Shown piece after piece: positions 25,221 to 43,488 of a stretch of DNA of 64,000 nucleotides (the stretch's first letter is position 1; each line of letters begins with the position of its first letter). Both the position numbers and the translations under genes were made by a program. The stretch lies in NCBI GenBank assembly GCA_019914995.1, contig CM034136.1:2433270-2497269 (forward strand), given 5' to 3'. This DNA comes from Acanthochlamys bracteata (Eukaryota; Streptophyta; Magnoliopsida; Pandanales; Velloziaceae). A model generated the notes under the pieces. That model was not told where the DNA came from. It ran no database searches and was given only the letters and a program-made list of their open reading frames with translations.

Positions 25221-27284
25221 GGTAGCTGGGTAGATCTTAAGTTGCTACAAAAGAAAGTTCTGTAGCTCTACAGAGACACTTTTTCCTCATCTATCTATAA
25301 ATGTTATCTCTTAGTGGACCTAATAATTTTTTGATGTGCTAGTATAATCTAACATTCTCTTTTCTTAAGGGTACGAATTAGATCGATATTACTTCTTCAA
25401 GATTGCAAGCCATTCCAAACCAATTCCATTTTCCTCTTAAGTTGCTCTCCTTAAGGTGGTTCTTTTTTTCTTCTTCTATGCTACTTCACTTCTTTATGTC
25501 CTGGAAAGGGTGGATGAGTGGAGGAGTGTGGATATTATGAATTCTTTTCTTGCCTGTTTTTTTGTTTTTACCTCCAAGATTGACCGCATCTTTGCCAGAT
25601 ACTTGACTAAAAGCAGTAACAAAATGCTTTTGGCCTTCAGAGTTTTCATCTTCTGTTTTCACTTGAGGTACGTGTGATCACTTAATTTCGGGACAGTACT
25701 TAGTGTTAATCTTCTTTTACTTGATACTTTGTCAATTATTTTTTATTTAGTTGTGCTTGTTTCTATGTTGCATGCTTGGATTTTGTCTTGTGGTTTGGTA
25801 TTCGGTGCAGGTTATTACTTATTAGAGATCTGTCTGTTTGAAATTTAGCCCATGTTGTGGAGGTCCTTAGAGAACATTGAGGGGTCTCCTTGTATCCTTT
25901 GGATATATGGATATAAATGATTCTATACCGAGGCCTCCTTTGCAGTTTTCCATCATCTAGTTAGTACCATTAGTTTTTGTTTTGTTTATTCTACGTAGGG
26001 CCTTTTTGGAAAGTTGAAAAATATTTATCATTTAATTTAAGTATTTGGGGAGATTGAGATAACATACAATCTTGTTCCAACTTACATAGCATGATGTGTT
26101 TGGAGTACCATTATTTTAATCCAATGGTATTGAAATTTAGATTTGAATTAGCTTTTATTTTAAATAATCAGTAGGTGTAGATGAAAACAAATTAGTTATT
26201 AAAAAAGTAAAATGGGGAAAATTAATTATAGAAATTAACAGTCAACCTCAAAGTTTTCAAAGATATTCTAGAACATATCCTTTCCGTTTTTGTATATAAA
26301 TTCCTTGGAATTGGGTAGTAGTCCATGAAGTAGTTTATCATGTTGACCGTCCCAAGCAGTGGCGTGGCACTTTTGTTTTGCAAAGAGAGAATGGAGTCTG
26401 GAAAAACTGTTTTTCTCCTTGTGTCAGGTAATGTTAACCAGAGATTTGGTATTTCTCTTTTGATATTGTTGCTTTAATCTTCTTTATTTGCGTATCTAAA
26501 ATATAGTAGTGGTGCATGCATTCGCTTTGCAGATATCAGAATAGTGCTCTAGTCAATACCCTTCCACCTATTGGTTTTTCTTGCACTTTTAACTTTGTAA
26601 GATTTTTGGTGAATAAGGTTCAGATGTTACGTAATCTCCCTGATTTTTATCCAAAATATCTTGGTTTTTACAGACCATAGGGTTACAAGCATCCTTTGCT
26701 TAAGGGGAACTTGTTGAACTTAGGAGGCTCGATCCAATGTTCGGTAATTGTTAGGCTGTTGTAAACAATTATTAGCTGATCTGACTATGTGCAAGACTTC
26801 ACTTTATGGATGGGTCTTATTCGTAATGAGAAGTTTAGAGAATGTTGCATCCATATGGTAAGAGTCGTTTGATTATTTGTTATTTTCAGTTTTGCTTGTT
26901 TCTGTGCTGCATACTTGGGTTCTGTCTTGTGGTTTGGTATTGGCTGCAGGTTATTACTGATTAGTTTTTCTGCCTCGTTTATCTAATATGTAAGCTGACT
27001 GTTGAAGATTTAGACCAGCCGTTTGGACTGTCACTGTTGTTTTTCTTCTTCTGTCTGTGAGGTGGTTGGGGACTTTGTTATAGTTTTGGAACGCTCTTCC
27101 ATAGCTTACAGTCTGGAGTTCTTGTAAAACAAAGAGTGTTCTCCTTGCTCACTTGACAGGTAGTTATTTTGCTTATTGTTATAAATTATTCTGTACTGAT
27201 ATCCTCCTACATACCTCTTTATCTGGTAGTTACTTTGCTTATTGTTTGTTTGTTTATGTCTACTTAACAAGTCTTCACTTCACA
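25221..27284 (+). repeat. Array unit 4, shortened
   Basis: 2064 bp between junction blocks. It has the TTCAAGATTGCAAGCCATTCC block near 25400, H at 25641-25667, E at about 26385 and G starting at 26533. It lacks the middle landmarks near 14908 and 15390 of unit 1. About 25860-26100 (AGAGAACATTGAGGGGTCTC onward) reappears near 30610-30830. Confidence 0.6.
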
Positions 27285-29590
27285 GGTAATTGGCGAGGTC
27301 TTAAGTTACTACAGAAGGGAGAACTGAAGCTGTCAGGCAGGTTTTGTCCTCTTCTATCTATAAATGTTTTTCTCTATTCAAAATAAAGTTAATAATTTGT
27401 GAATTTACTGATATGATTTTAATGTGCTCTTTTGTTAGCAGTGTGCATGAGATCGGTTCCACTTCTTCAAGATTCGCAAACTGCTCCAAGCAGATTCTGC
27501 TTTCCTTTAAGTTGCTCTCCTTGGCAGTTGTTCTTTTGCCTTGTTCCATGCCTACCTACAACTCTTCTCCATGTCTATGGAAAAGGTGTAGTTTGGGTAT
27601 TATGGATTCTTATCTTGTAATTCCATCTTTTGCTTTTACATCTTGCATGGACAGCACCTTTGCTGGTTTTCTGTTTTGTATCTCCTATTTTCACTTGTCA
27701 GTTGTCTTATCACTTAAGTTTTTGGAATAGTATACCTAATATCGATCTACTATTTCTTGGTGCTATTTGGTTTTACTTCCATTTATCTATGTGGCAGAGA
27801 AAGAAGTTTGTCCCTCTTGCAAAGATGTTTCTGCAGCTGCATTTAATTTATTTTGGTTCTTTTTTAATTTTGTTCTTAGCAGGTTTTCATGCGCTTTTGA
27901 ATTGCAGGATAAACAATGGAAGCTGCAAGAATAGTTTTCATGCTTTAGTTAGGTAAATGCCCAAAGCTCGCTATGTAGAGATTTAAGTTTTGTTTTTCAA
28001 TATTGTTGCTTTCTATCATCTGTCTATTTCAAATCCTAAAGCGCTCCTTAATATCTCTTATCAATAGTGGTTCTAGCTTTAATATTTCCATCATCTCTTC
28101 AGGTAACGGGGTTTTTTACATTTTAATATCAAACGTTTTCAGTATATAAGTGAAATTGACATTACCTGCTACTTAAAGTGATTTGTTGTACGCCTGTTTC
28201 TTTAACATCATGTATTTCTCGTGTAAGAAAATTTTCAGTAAGGGTATTCATGAGAGTAAGCAGAGTAAAAGGGCTGGTTTTTTATGTACCACAGTTTCTT
28301 AGATAAATTAATGTTGTAGCTGTATTTCCTATTGGGTCTATCTTCCCAAATTTTTTTAGTAGATGCTTTTGTTATTACTGTTTTGTGGCACGTTCTATGG
28401 AAGCTGCAACTGTAATGTGTTTTCCTACTGTGCGAAGGTAGTGCCCCTAGCTTTCTATCAAAACTTGACAATGATTTTGTCTTGCCACCTAGTTGAATTT
28501 CACATTTTAAAAAATCTCTGTATCAAACTGATGCCTGCTTTTTCTGTGCAGATTTAGATCAAAACTTGGATTTCTGCTTGACTGCTGTTCCATCATTTGT
28601 ACCTGCTTTGCTTCAAGAGTGTTCTAATTTCAGAAGCAGGAGTTCATATGTTGATATGTAGTATGATGGTTCTAGTGCATTTTTTCAGGTTCTGTTAGTA
28701 GGAGTAATAGGGGCTAGGTATCATTCTATGAAGTCAAACATGTTAGGCTTCTTAATGTTAATTCTTTCTGGTGGTTGTGATGCCATTCGTAAGGGTTTGG
28801 TTATATCAGTGTTAATTTCCCCATCCTTTATCCTTAACCTTTTTTCCCCCTCAATTAGTGGATTCTTATCCTGGCTGTTATTTGATAGTAGGCCAAAGCT
28901 CATTCCAATTTTGTAAATGGTCAAGAATATATTGATGTATATGTAATAATTCGTTCACTACTCATGTGAAGTAATTTATTTTTTTTGTAGCGTAAGTTGT
29001 TAGATGTAGAAGCATCCACTTTCTGAAACCATCCTATTACTAAGCCAAGTAAAAGAGTACAAAAGTGTTTTCTTTCTACCAACGTACACTTTACCCAACT
29101 CTCTTCTTTTATCTACTTTCCAGCTTTTCAGTTGTTTTCCGAAAATGATTCCAAAAGGATTCTATTTTCCTTCTCAACTTCTATTGCTTGTTCTCTCTGT
29201 CTATGGAAAAAGTGTACTGTAGATATTATCGATTCTTTCATTGTAATCCATCTTTTCTATTTCCTGTTGGATTCTCAGCATCTTCTTTGCATATATGATT
29301 GAAGACACAGATGAAATGCTTTTCGTTTCAGATTTGGTATCCTTCTATTTTTACTTGACGTAACTTGACCACATAATTTTTCGCATAATACACTGAATCG
29401 CAATGCTTTGTTGGTTGGCAGTATTTGCTTTTTACATCCACTTGATCATGTTCATGTCAGTGTGAGAGAAACATACATGTCTGTCTTGCAAAGGTATTCC
29501 CGAATTTGCCATTTCTTTTAAATTTTTGGCCCTTTGTTTAGTAAGTAGTAAGTTCTTATGGCAGCTTTTCTTTTTCTTTTAATTATTTGT
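27285..29590 (+). repeat. Array unit 5
   Basis: It starts at GGTAATTGGCGAGGTC, a diverged junction block. It carries the CACTTCTTCAAGATTCGC block at about 27457, E copies at 27908-27952 and about 28391, F at 28552, and an H copy at 29332 with a second copy of the GTCTATGGAAAA module near 29205. Landmarks are more diverged than in units 1-3. Confidence 0.5.
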
Positions 29591-29980
29591 TTTACAGAGA
29601 AACAATGGATATGGAAAAACAGTTCTCCTCCTTGTCAGTTAATGCCTGAAGCTGTTAACTAGAGATATCAGTATTTCTTTTTTGGTATTGTTGCTACAGA
29701 CAGGACAAACTCTGTAGCCCTCAGGGAGGTTTTTCTCCACCTCTATCTCTAAATGTTTTTCCATGAAATAAAGCTTGTTTTGCAGCTTTATTTGTTTTAC
29801 AGAGAAACAATGGATATGGAAAAACTGTTTCCTCCTTGTCAGTTAATGCCTGAAGCTGTTAACTAGAGATATCAGTATTTCTTTTTTGGTATTGTTGCTA
29901 CAGACAGGACAAACTCTGTAGCTCTCGGGGAGGTTTTTCTCCACCTCTATCTCTAAATGTTTTTCTATGAAATAAAGCTT
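29591..29980 (+). repeat. 205-bp tandem duplication inside the array
   Basis: About 29591-29773 and 29796-29980 are nearly identical at an offset of 205 bp. Each contains an E cassette (AGAGAAACAATGGATATGG...) and the TCTGTAGC...GGGAGGTTTTTCTCC block. The few mismatches make this by eye the youngest duplication in the array. Confidence 0.85.
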
Positions 29981-30760
29981 AATAATTTTTGAATGTACTG
30001 ATATGATATTCTTCTTTTAACGTTATGCATGAGATCGAATTCCACTTCTTCAAAATTCGCAAACTACATCCAAACATATCTTGTTTACCTTTAAAGTTTC
30101 TGCCTTTGGCGGTGGTTCTTCTTTTCTTCTTCCATAACTACTAAAACTCTTCTCTATGTCTGTGGAAAAGGTGTACTATAGATGTTATGGAGTCTTACTT
30201 TGTATTCTATCTTTTTGCTTTTACCCTAGCATCAACAGCATCTTTGCTGGTTTTCGGGTTTTTATCTCCTATTTTCACTTAGGCATGTCTTATCAATTAA
30301 TTTTTGGGATACTACACTTAAACATCAATCTACTGCTTCTTGGCACTTTCGAGTTTTACTTGCATTTATCTTTGTGGCAGAGAAAAAAGTTTAGGCCTCC
30401 TGCAAAGATGTTTGTGGAGCTGCATTCTGTTTATTTTTGGTCCTCTTTTAATTAGTTCTTAGCAGGTTTTTCTGGCACTTTTGAATTGCAGGATAAACAA
30501 TGGAAATTGCAAGAAAAGATTTTGCGCTTTTGTTAGGTAATCCGCATAGCTTACCATTGTTTTTTGATATCCTTCCATTCTGTATGTTTAAAACTTATAG
30601 CTTATGTTGTGATCATTAGAGAACATTGAGGCGTCTGCTTATATAATTGAGATTTATGGATATAAATGATTCTGCATTGAGGAGCCTCACTTGCTGTTTT
30701 CAATCAGTTAGTACCCTTGTCGACTGTTTTGCTTATTTCTACGTAGGGTGTGTTTGGAAA
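29981..30760 (+). repeat. Array unit 6, last partial copy
   Basis: Contains the CACTTCTTCAAAATTCGC block near 30040, the GTCTGTGGAAAAGGTG module at about 30157, a degenerate H and I (near 30270 and 30380, donors lost) and E at 30492-30536. A tail at 30600-30760 is homologous to about 25855-26000. Array similarity fades beyond about 30830. Confidence 0.5.
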
Positions 30761-37847
<7,087 letters not shown>

Positions 37848-39548
37848 AGAAAAGGTTCTTGAAGACACTTTTGATGGTAAGAGAAATCTGTTCATTCATA
37901 ATAAATGTAGAATGTCTGGTTAGGTTTTCTCTAGATGTTCTGATTTGTCTTAGCATTTTTTTATATTGGTCCAGGCCAAAATGGTTATTGCCCCATGGAT
38001 TTTACTTCTCTGATCCTTTGTTGTCACTGCCTTCTATATTAATCTTGTAATTAGGTTTCTTTTGCATTTGATTTCCAGTGAGCCTGCTTTTTAATTCATC
38101 TTGTATATACTGGAAACTTTTATCTTGTGTATACTGGAAACTTATATCCTGAATCATGAAGTGAATCTATGGAAGTGCATCTATATCTTCACTTGAATAT
38201 CTCCAGTAAGCTATCTCTATCCAATTGCTTCCTATAATTTTGCTTGCTACGGATTATTCATTTATTATAGAATCTTATAAGATCCATATAGGATTGAGGT
38301 TCAAACCTTGGAATTTGCTCCGTGCTTACCACATGTTCAGGAATTTCTTTGTAGGTAACTGAATTTTGTCCTTTCTGTTCAAATATCTTTTCAATGTAGT
38401 TTTGTGCTTAAAAGAACTTGACAACATGATTTACCTATATAACGCCCATGCTTTTGGTGGACGTCAAGGTCCTCAGTTACGCGTGTCTCATGCTTTCCGG
38501 GTTTTAAACCTGGTTTCGAGAAACCTGTGCACATAGAAGTCTTAGGTGATTGTTTTATTTGTCATCTTGTAGGTAATTTTCTTTTGCTAATCCCAGTAAC
38601 TTTGCGGTAATCCTTAACATGATATGGAAAATTGAATCGCTCCTGAGCATTTACAAGTTTCGTAATATGAAAATTGATTTTTCAGAACAGATATGCTATA
38701 TGAAGCAAACATATGCTCAATGATTTATGGAGGAATTTGATTTTTTGTGTGTTTATGAAGTTTATGTCTCCTGGTGTATGGTGCTTTGAGTGAATTCTGA
38801 TTTTCAGAGTATTATTATCTAGTTTAACGGCTTATGAACTGACCGAAGCAAACCTGGTTTGCCTTTTGTTTAATCAGAGAACTGGGGTTCTGGATTACAC
38901 TATTAAGGCAAGAAATCCCAACGACGAATTCTTGTTTTGTTATAAAACTTGCATTGTCATAATCCTGTTTCTGAGTTTATTTATTTCCTTTGTAGATAAG
39001 CTATTGAACCCACAAACCATGGAATACTGGTGATCTAGGCTATTAAAGACATGGACTTACTACAACAGGAAGCATTATAGTAAGTGCAACGACATCATTG
39101 GAGAAGCATGAGATGGTATCCCTAAATTCCAACTTCCTAGCATTTATGTTTCTGAATGCATGCTCTAGAAGTGATTTTGTAGAAATCCTCATTTGATAGA
39201 AGATTACGTGAAATTATTGGAAGTTAATATAATATATGTAGAAACTTCACTTCTATGAGAAAATGTAAAGATAGCTTTGTGTTAAGTTATTATCTGATGG
39301 CGGATATTAATAATATTATATCTTTATTGTTTTATTGAAGAAATGCAGCATCCGAGTTGCTGTTACTTGTTTAAAGCAGAAAAGAGTAGACATTTTTTTT
39401 TAATTGTATGTATCCTAGTGTGCATTGAACCAGGTTACATATTTGTACGAAACTTGCTAAGAATCTTACGGGAAAATTATGAGAAAATTCCCGTGAGCTC
39501 ACAAACTGTAAAGGAAAACCGCAATTATAATGTAATTGTTTCATTACC
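37848..39548. other. Convergent intergenic region
   Basis: Holds the 3' UTR of ObgC (left) and of the NPH3 gene (right). No gene, RNA or transposon end is recognised. Short open frames here run antisense to or past the NPH3 coding end and show no domain. Confidence 0.5.
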
Positions 39549-42500
39549 TTACGAGATGGAATTCCGCCGTCTGCGGTGGAAGAGAGTAAAGCGGGCATCA
39601 ATTCCGGCTTCAGCTGTTGTTGCCTTACTATGGTGTTGCACGGGCCTAAATTGTTCTTTCATCCTGAAGAGCGTGTTAAGCTTCCCAAGCGTTCTTGCGA
39701 AGGACCTGAACAAGCTTTGTGCAGGGTTGGAAGATCGCACAATGAGTTCCCGTTTCATGGAGACATGGTCCTTCTCAAGCTCAGTGAGACGCATCCGCAT
39801 ACGCGCCACCTCGAGCTTCAGTTCCCTGTTCTCTCGTCTGACTGAAGCATAGTTGTCCCGTGGTGAGACAGCGCCGCTGCCCACGCCACTGCTAGACCGC
39901 TGTGGAAACTGGAGGTAGTTGTTTGTGTTAGCTGGGCCGAAGAAGAATGTCGGGTCATGGCTGCAGCTCCCACTAATGCCACTATTCATGGCATTACGGA
40001 GCCTGATCTGCTCAAAGTAGAGCACCTGTACTGCCATCTGCACTGGCAGCCGCTCGTTCTGCGCAGCATGGCTGCAAGCCTCTTGCGACAGCTTCTGGCA
40101 GTCGATAGCCTTGCACAGGCCGTATCGTTCTGATTCCTTAATGTTAGGATGAACCTGAAAGTTAGTTTTAACAATATCATGTATCTGCTGATCTGACAAC
40201 TGAACAATTATTGAAGCGTCTGTCATATTGCAGAAACTGGATATATGCTTTTGATAGATTGTTGCTGTGTATAAACTTACCTTGAGGAAGATATCAACAG
40301 CCCGATACAATCCATCGTTGACAACTCTTGCATGGTCAGGAAGTAGCTCAGCCAGTGTTATGAACTTGGACGGTGTCAAGTTGGAATCTAGTGCTATCTC
40401 TGCAAGGTAACTATCCAATAGCTTTGACACTTTTAAAATCAAGCTTTGCTTCGGCGATCTTGAGCTATCATATCCATAGCCATCCTCGACTTCCGTCATC
40501 TGTAATCCTTCATCTTCCTTCTCATCCATGTTCAAAAATATTGAAAATATTCTTGCAATTGTGACTGTGTCGTACAGTTGGTAATGGTTGCTGCTCTGTG
40601 GATTGGTTGGAATTAGTATGTCTTCGAGAGTCGCTTGGTCTAGTTGCAATCCAATCCTTCTCTCAAGGTCTGCTCTACAGATTGACGATGCAGAGGTCGT
40701 GATTGCGGCCTTCATCAGTCCTGACAGGAAAGCTATTGGTACAGGGCTTTTCCTCGACTGTGTTGGAAGCAAACTAACAATTGCTTCTACTACTATGCGG
40801 TGTTTTTTCATCATCTCAGCATCAGAGGAGCTCGCTTTGGATGAATTTCTGTCTCTCATTATCAAACCTTGAAGTGATTTTTGAGCATAGAGGATCAATA
40901 TTCGGCTCACTGTCTCTTGCTTGAGTCCCTTTATTTTGGCTGTGGAGAGAACTCTCTGAAAGAACTCCAAACTGAGTACTGCAAGTGACTTCCCCCACCA
41001 TTCTGATATTGGCTCTGACTCGAGTTTCACCGACTTGACAGATGGGCTGTGCTCTAGCTTCGCTAGGCCTGAGGTCAGCTGCTCCTTGCATACACTGGTA
41101 ACGATTGCTGTGATGAGTTTGTTAACTAAATGAATTTCTTCGGCAATGGGAAGAAGGGTTTCACAGCAGTGCAAGACAGATATGGAGCTATTGATATTCT
41201 GGAGCACCGCGTCTTTAAGGTAGGCTTCTGCTCGAAGTTCTAAATTCTTTTCAGAAAATTCCTCAGTCATCAGTAGATAGTGAGCTGTACACCTAAGCAT
41301 GGCAACACTTTTTAGGGTGATCTCTATGTTCAGCCCATAGCAAAATTTTGCTGCTAGTTCAAAGGCTTCGGCTCCTCCTGGTGTTGCATGGAGAGTTATG
41401 CGACTCATCTTTGAGTCCTTAGCATCAGCTATCAGCTTACGGATCTTTCCACTTCGAGAAACCAGAGGAAACTGCAGAAACATCATACTCCAGATAAGAC
41501 TCCATATTTTCTTATTGCTTTTCTAATTGACTACTAAATATGTATTTCAAACATCCAATGAGAGCCTACATTTTCATTCTGCAGACCAAACAAATATGTC
41601 GAGACTAAAAATAAACTAGCAAACGAATGGGGTAATAACGCCGAAAGCTAGATAGAAGACTATGTGGCATCAAAACCATGTTTGAATTACAAAACCAAAT
41701 ATATATAACTTGAAGATATATGGGGATGACACATACAGTAAACATTTTATTGTGAGTCGGTAGTTATTGGATGTCATGTTCTAAGAAGTGAAAAAGTGTA
41801 GTAATATAACGAGGGCGGCGTATTGCTTTAGGAAATCTAATTTGTTTAATTCTGAAATGTGTAGTAAAACTTTCAGTACCTTATGAAGATCGAAGCTTGC
41901 TGTTCCCACTTCCACGGTGACGTCACTTGGAACTTCTGTAAGTGACCTGTAACATTATTACACATAGGGAGATATCCAAATCTGTCATGAGATTCAATAA
42001 TATGATTACAATATTCTATGTATCTAGAAAATGAACTGTCTTCTGCATTAATATGTTATGCTGGTACAAGATATGTATAATTTTTAGCGATTTGAAAGCA
42101 AAACTTTCCTTTCAATTCCAAGGATAGACCTGATTGTTTGAAACAATACTTTCTTTCGTTATAGCTTCTTTTAACAACTGACAAGGTGGATCAGCTTTCA
42201 GGGTAGGATTGTTAGCCCTCATGCTGTTTGAAGATGAATCGTGGGTTTCAAGTAGCAGAGACTACCAGGGACTCCAGGAGGAATATTTGCGTAATAGTTG
42301 AAGTAATGTGGATCGCTGAACTTCAAACATGTTCAGTTTTCTTGTACCAAACGCTCCATTTTTTGCTTGAACATCACATTCTTTCATAGTCATATTCATC
42401 ATCCCTGTTGCTTCCTTTGTCTTTTTTTTGGGAGTTCTTCTTGAGAATATCCTAGATGGGGAGGTACAACCATCTCTATAATCTAAATGTGAAATAAATA

Positions 42501-43488
42501 TTTACAAATTTTTGTTTGTCATATGTGGTATATCTACATATGTAGTTAAGTTCACTATAAATCTGTAGAACAGAGAATCTTTACAGAGGATAAAAAATGA
42601 GAGTTCGAAGCTTATAAGTATGGTATGTTTGTGGGGAAATTCAATGGTTGCATTCTTGTTGGTGCCTGAAATTTTTTCAACATATTTATGACTCATGGTT
42701 TCATTCTGAACAGTAAAGATTGATCTTGGATCTCTTTATCTATGGATCGTGAATTTTTGTTAATCTACCTGTTTTGATAGAATTTTTCCAATTCTTTTGT
42801 AGAAGTTATTTCTCTGTCAATTTTATATAATTTTAAGATACATATAATTGTATATCTATACTCCTAGTTAGAGAGACCTTATTTATTTCTATTATTATGA
42901 TAGTAGAGAATTTCGGCAGCTTATGATTTTTCCTCATAAAGTTTTATACGTAAATAGTTTGCATTTGTGTGCTTGTGATTCTGATAATTTATTTTTGCAA
43001 ATAGGCTTTGATATACTTTTTTATTGGTTAGTTTCCTACGATGATGTTCACATGATAGGGATAAATTGAATTTCCGTTAGATGCTATATAGATATGTTCG
43101 GTTGAATATTGGTAGAAGTTGTATTATTCAATCAATATCATCTACGTCGAGCATAAGTTATGAAAGTCATTTGCGCCAATAGTTGGAATTATCCATGCCT
43201 GTATTTGTAATTTATTTTGGTTAGTTAGTATTAATTTTTCTTTTGAGCAGTTAACAAAAGAACAAAAAGGAAAGTTGTAAATATCCAGTACTGCAACAAA
43301 TTAACTCAATCCATGAAACACTTTCGTAACTCATATCAATAAGCAAAGATGAAAAGAAGAATTAAGACGAGGATTGAAAATGTCAGAGAGAGTTACCAAT
43401 TTTCAGCATGGCCAGTGCTCAAACTTGGCCGGAGCATTCTCTTGCCAGTCACACTCTGCTTCACTTCGGTTACAGTAGCAACACCCAT
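39549..43488 (-). CDS. BTB/POZ domain NPH3 family protein (At5g67385-like)
   Basis: Read on the - strand, exons are 43488-43397, 41946-41880, 41471-40281 and 40154-39549: 651 residues, close to the 600-odd of relatives. NPH3/RPT2-family proteins join a BTB domain (CUL3 adaptor type) to an NPH3 domain and act at the plasma membrane in phototropin or auxin-linked signalling; this subgroup's substrate is not established. The N terminus MGVATVTEVKQSVTGKR is typical. BTB runs about 35-150 (VPSDVTVEVGT, FPLVSRSGKIRKL). The NPH3 domain starts near WWGKSLAVLSLEFFQRVLS and includes LPDHARVVNDGLYRAVDIFLK, then the family signature ACSHAAQNERLPVQMAVQVL. A C-terminal coiled coil (RRENRELKLEVARMRMRL) precedes a basic tail. 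The last intron (40155-40280) is 126 nt without a stop, so its retention would insert 42 residues. Confidence 0.93.

Larger units (their letters stand above)
12556..30536 (+). repeat. Cassette E: twelve copies of one mini-exon-like block
   Basis: Copies lie at 12556-12583, 14348-14395, 16713-16756, about 17517-17556, 21777-21820, 22595-22637, about 26385-26427, 27908-27952, about 28391-28437, 29598-29638, 29803-29842 and 30492-30536. The consensus is roughly ACAATGGAAGCTGCAA, then a T-rich part ending in TTAG or CAAG. All twelve are followed by GT (usually gtaatg or gtaaat). Most follow a TTGCAG-type acceptor; the copies near 17517 and 28391 have lost the AG. Cassette F or G follows about 100-120 nt later in most units. 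Confidence 0.65.
10770..30540 (+). ncRNA. Candidate multi-exon long RNA gene with duplicated micro-exons
   Basis: About 20 kb with no open frame above 128 codons and T-rich, intron-like composition. Throughout it, short blocks recur that begin after a polypyrimidine-AG and end before GT. I call these cassettes H (26-29 nt), I (26-33 nt), E (mostly 40-48 nt), G and F (54-94 nt). Splice-site polarity is always +. Neighbouring cassettes are usually 75-120 nt apart, the size of short plant introns. This suggests a spliced + strand transcript, non-coding or the decayed remains of a tandemly expanded small-protein gene. I recognise no family and know of no RNA evidence. Confidence 0.4.

Noticed and set aside
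27344..27730. 128-codon open frame in the array, the longest there
   Set aside because: It crosses several array landmarks, including the conserved CACTTCTTCAAGATTCGC block and intron-like T-rich DNA, has overlapping frames on both strands, and is not conserved as a frame in the sister units.
11000..30540. TAS-type trans-acting siRNA locus
   Set aside because: No miR390-type site pair or recognised tasiRNA was seen. Phased siRNA production cannot be judged from sequence alone, so it is not called.
39343..39852. 169-codon + strand frame at the NPH3 gene's 3' end
   Set aside because: Antisense to the NPH3 coding exon; no recognised domain.
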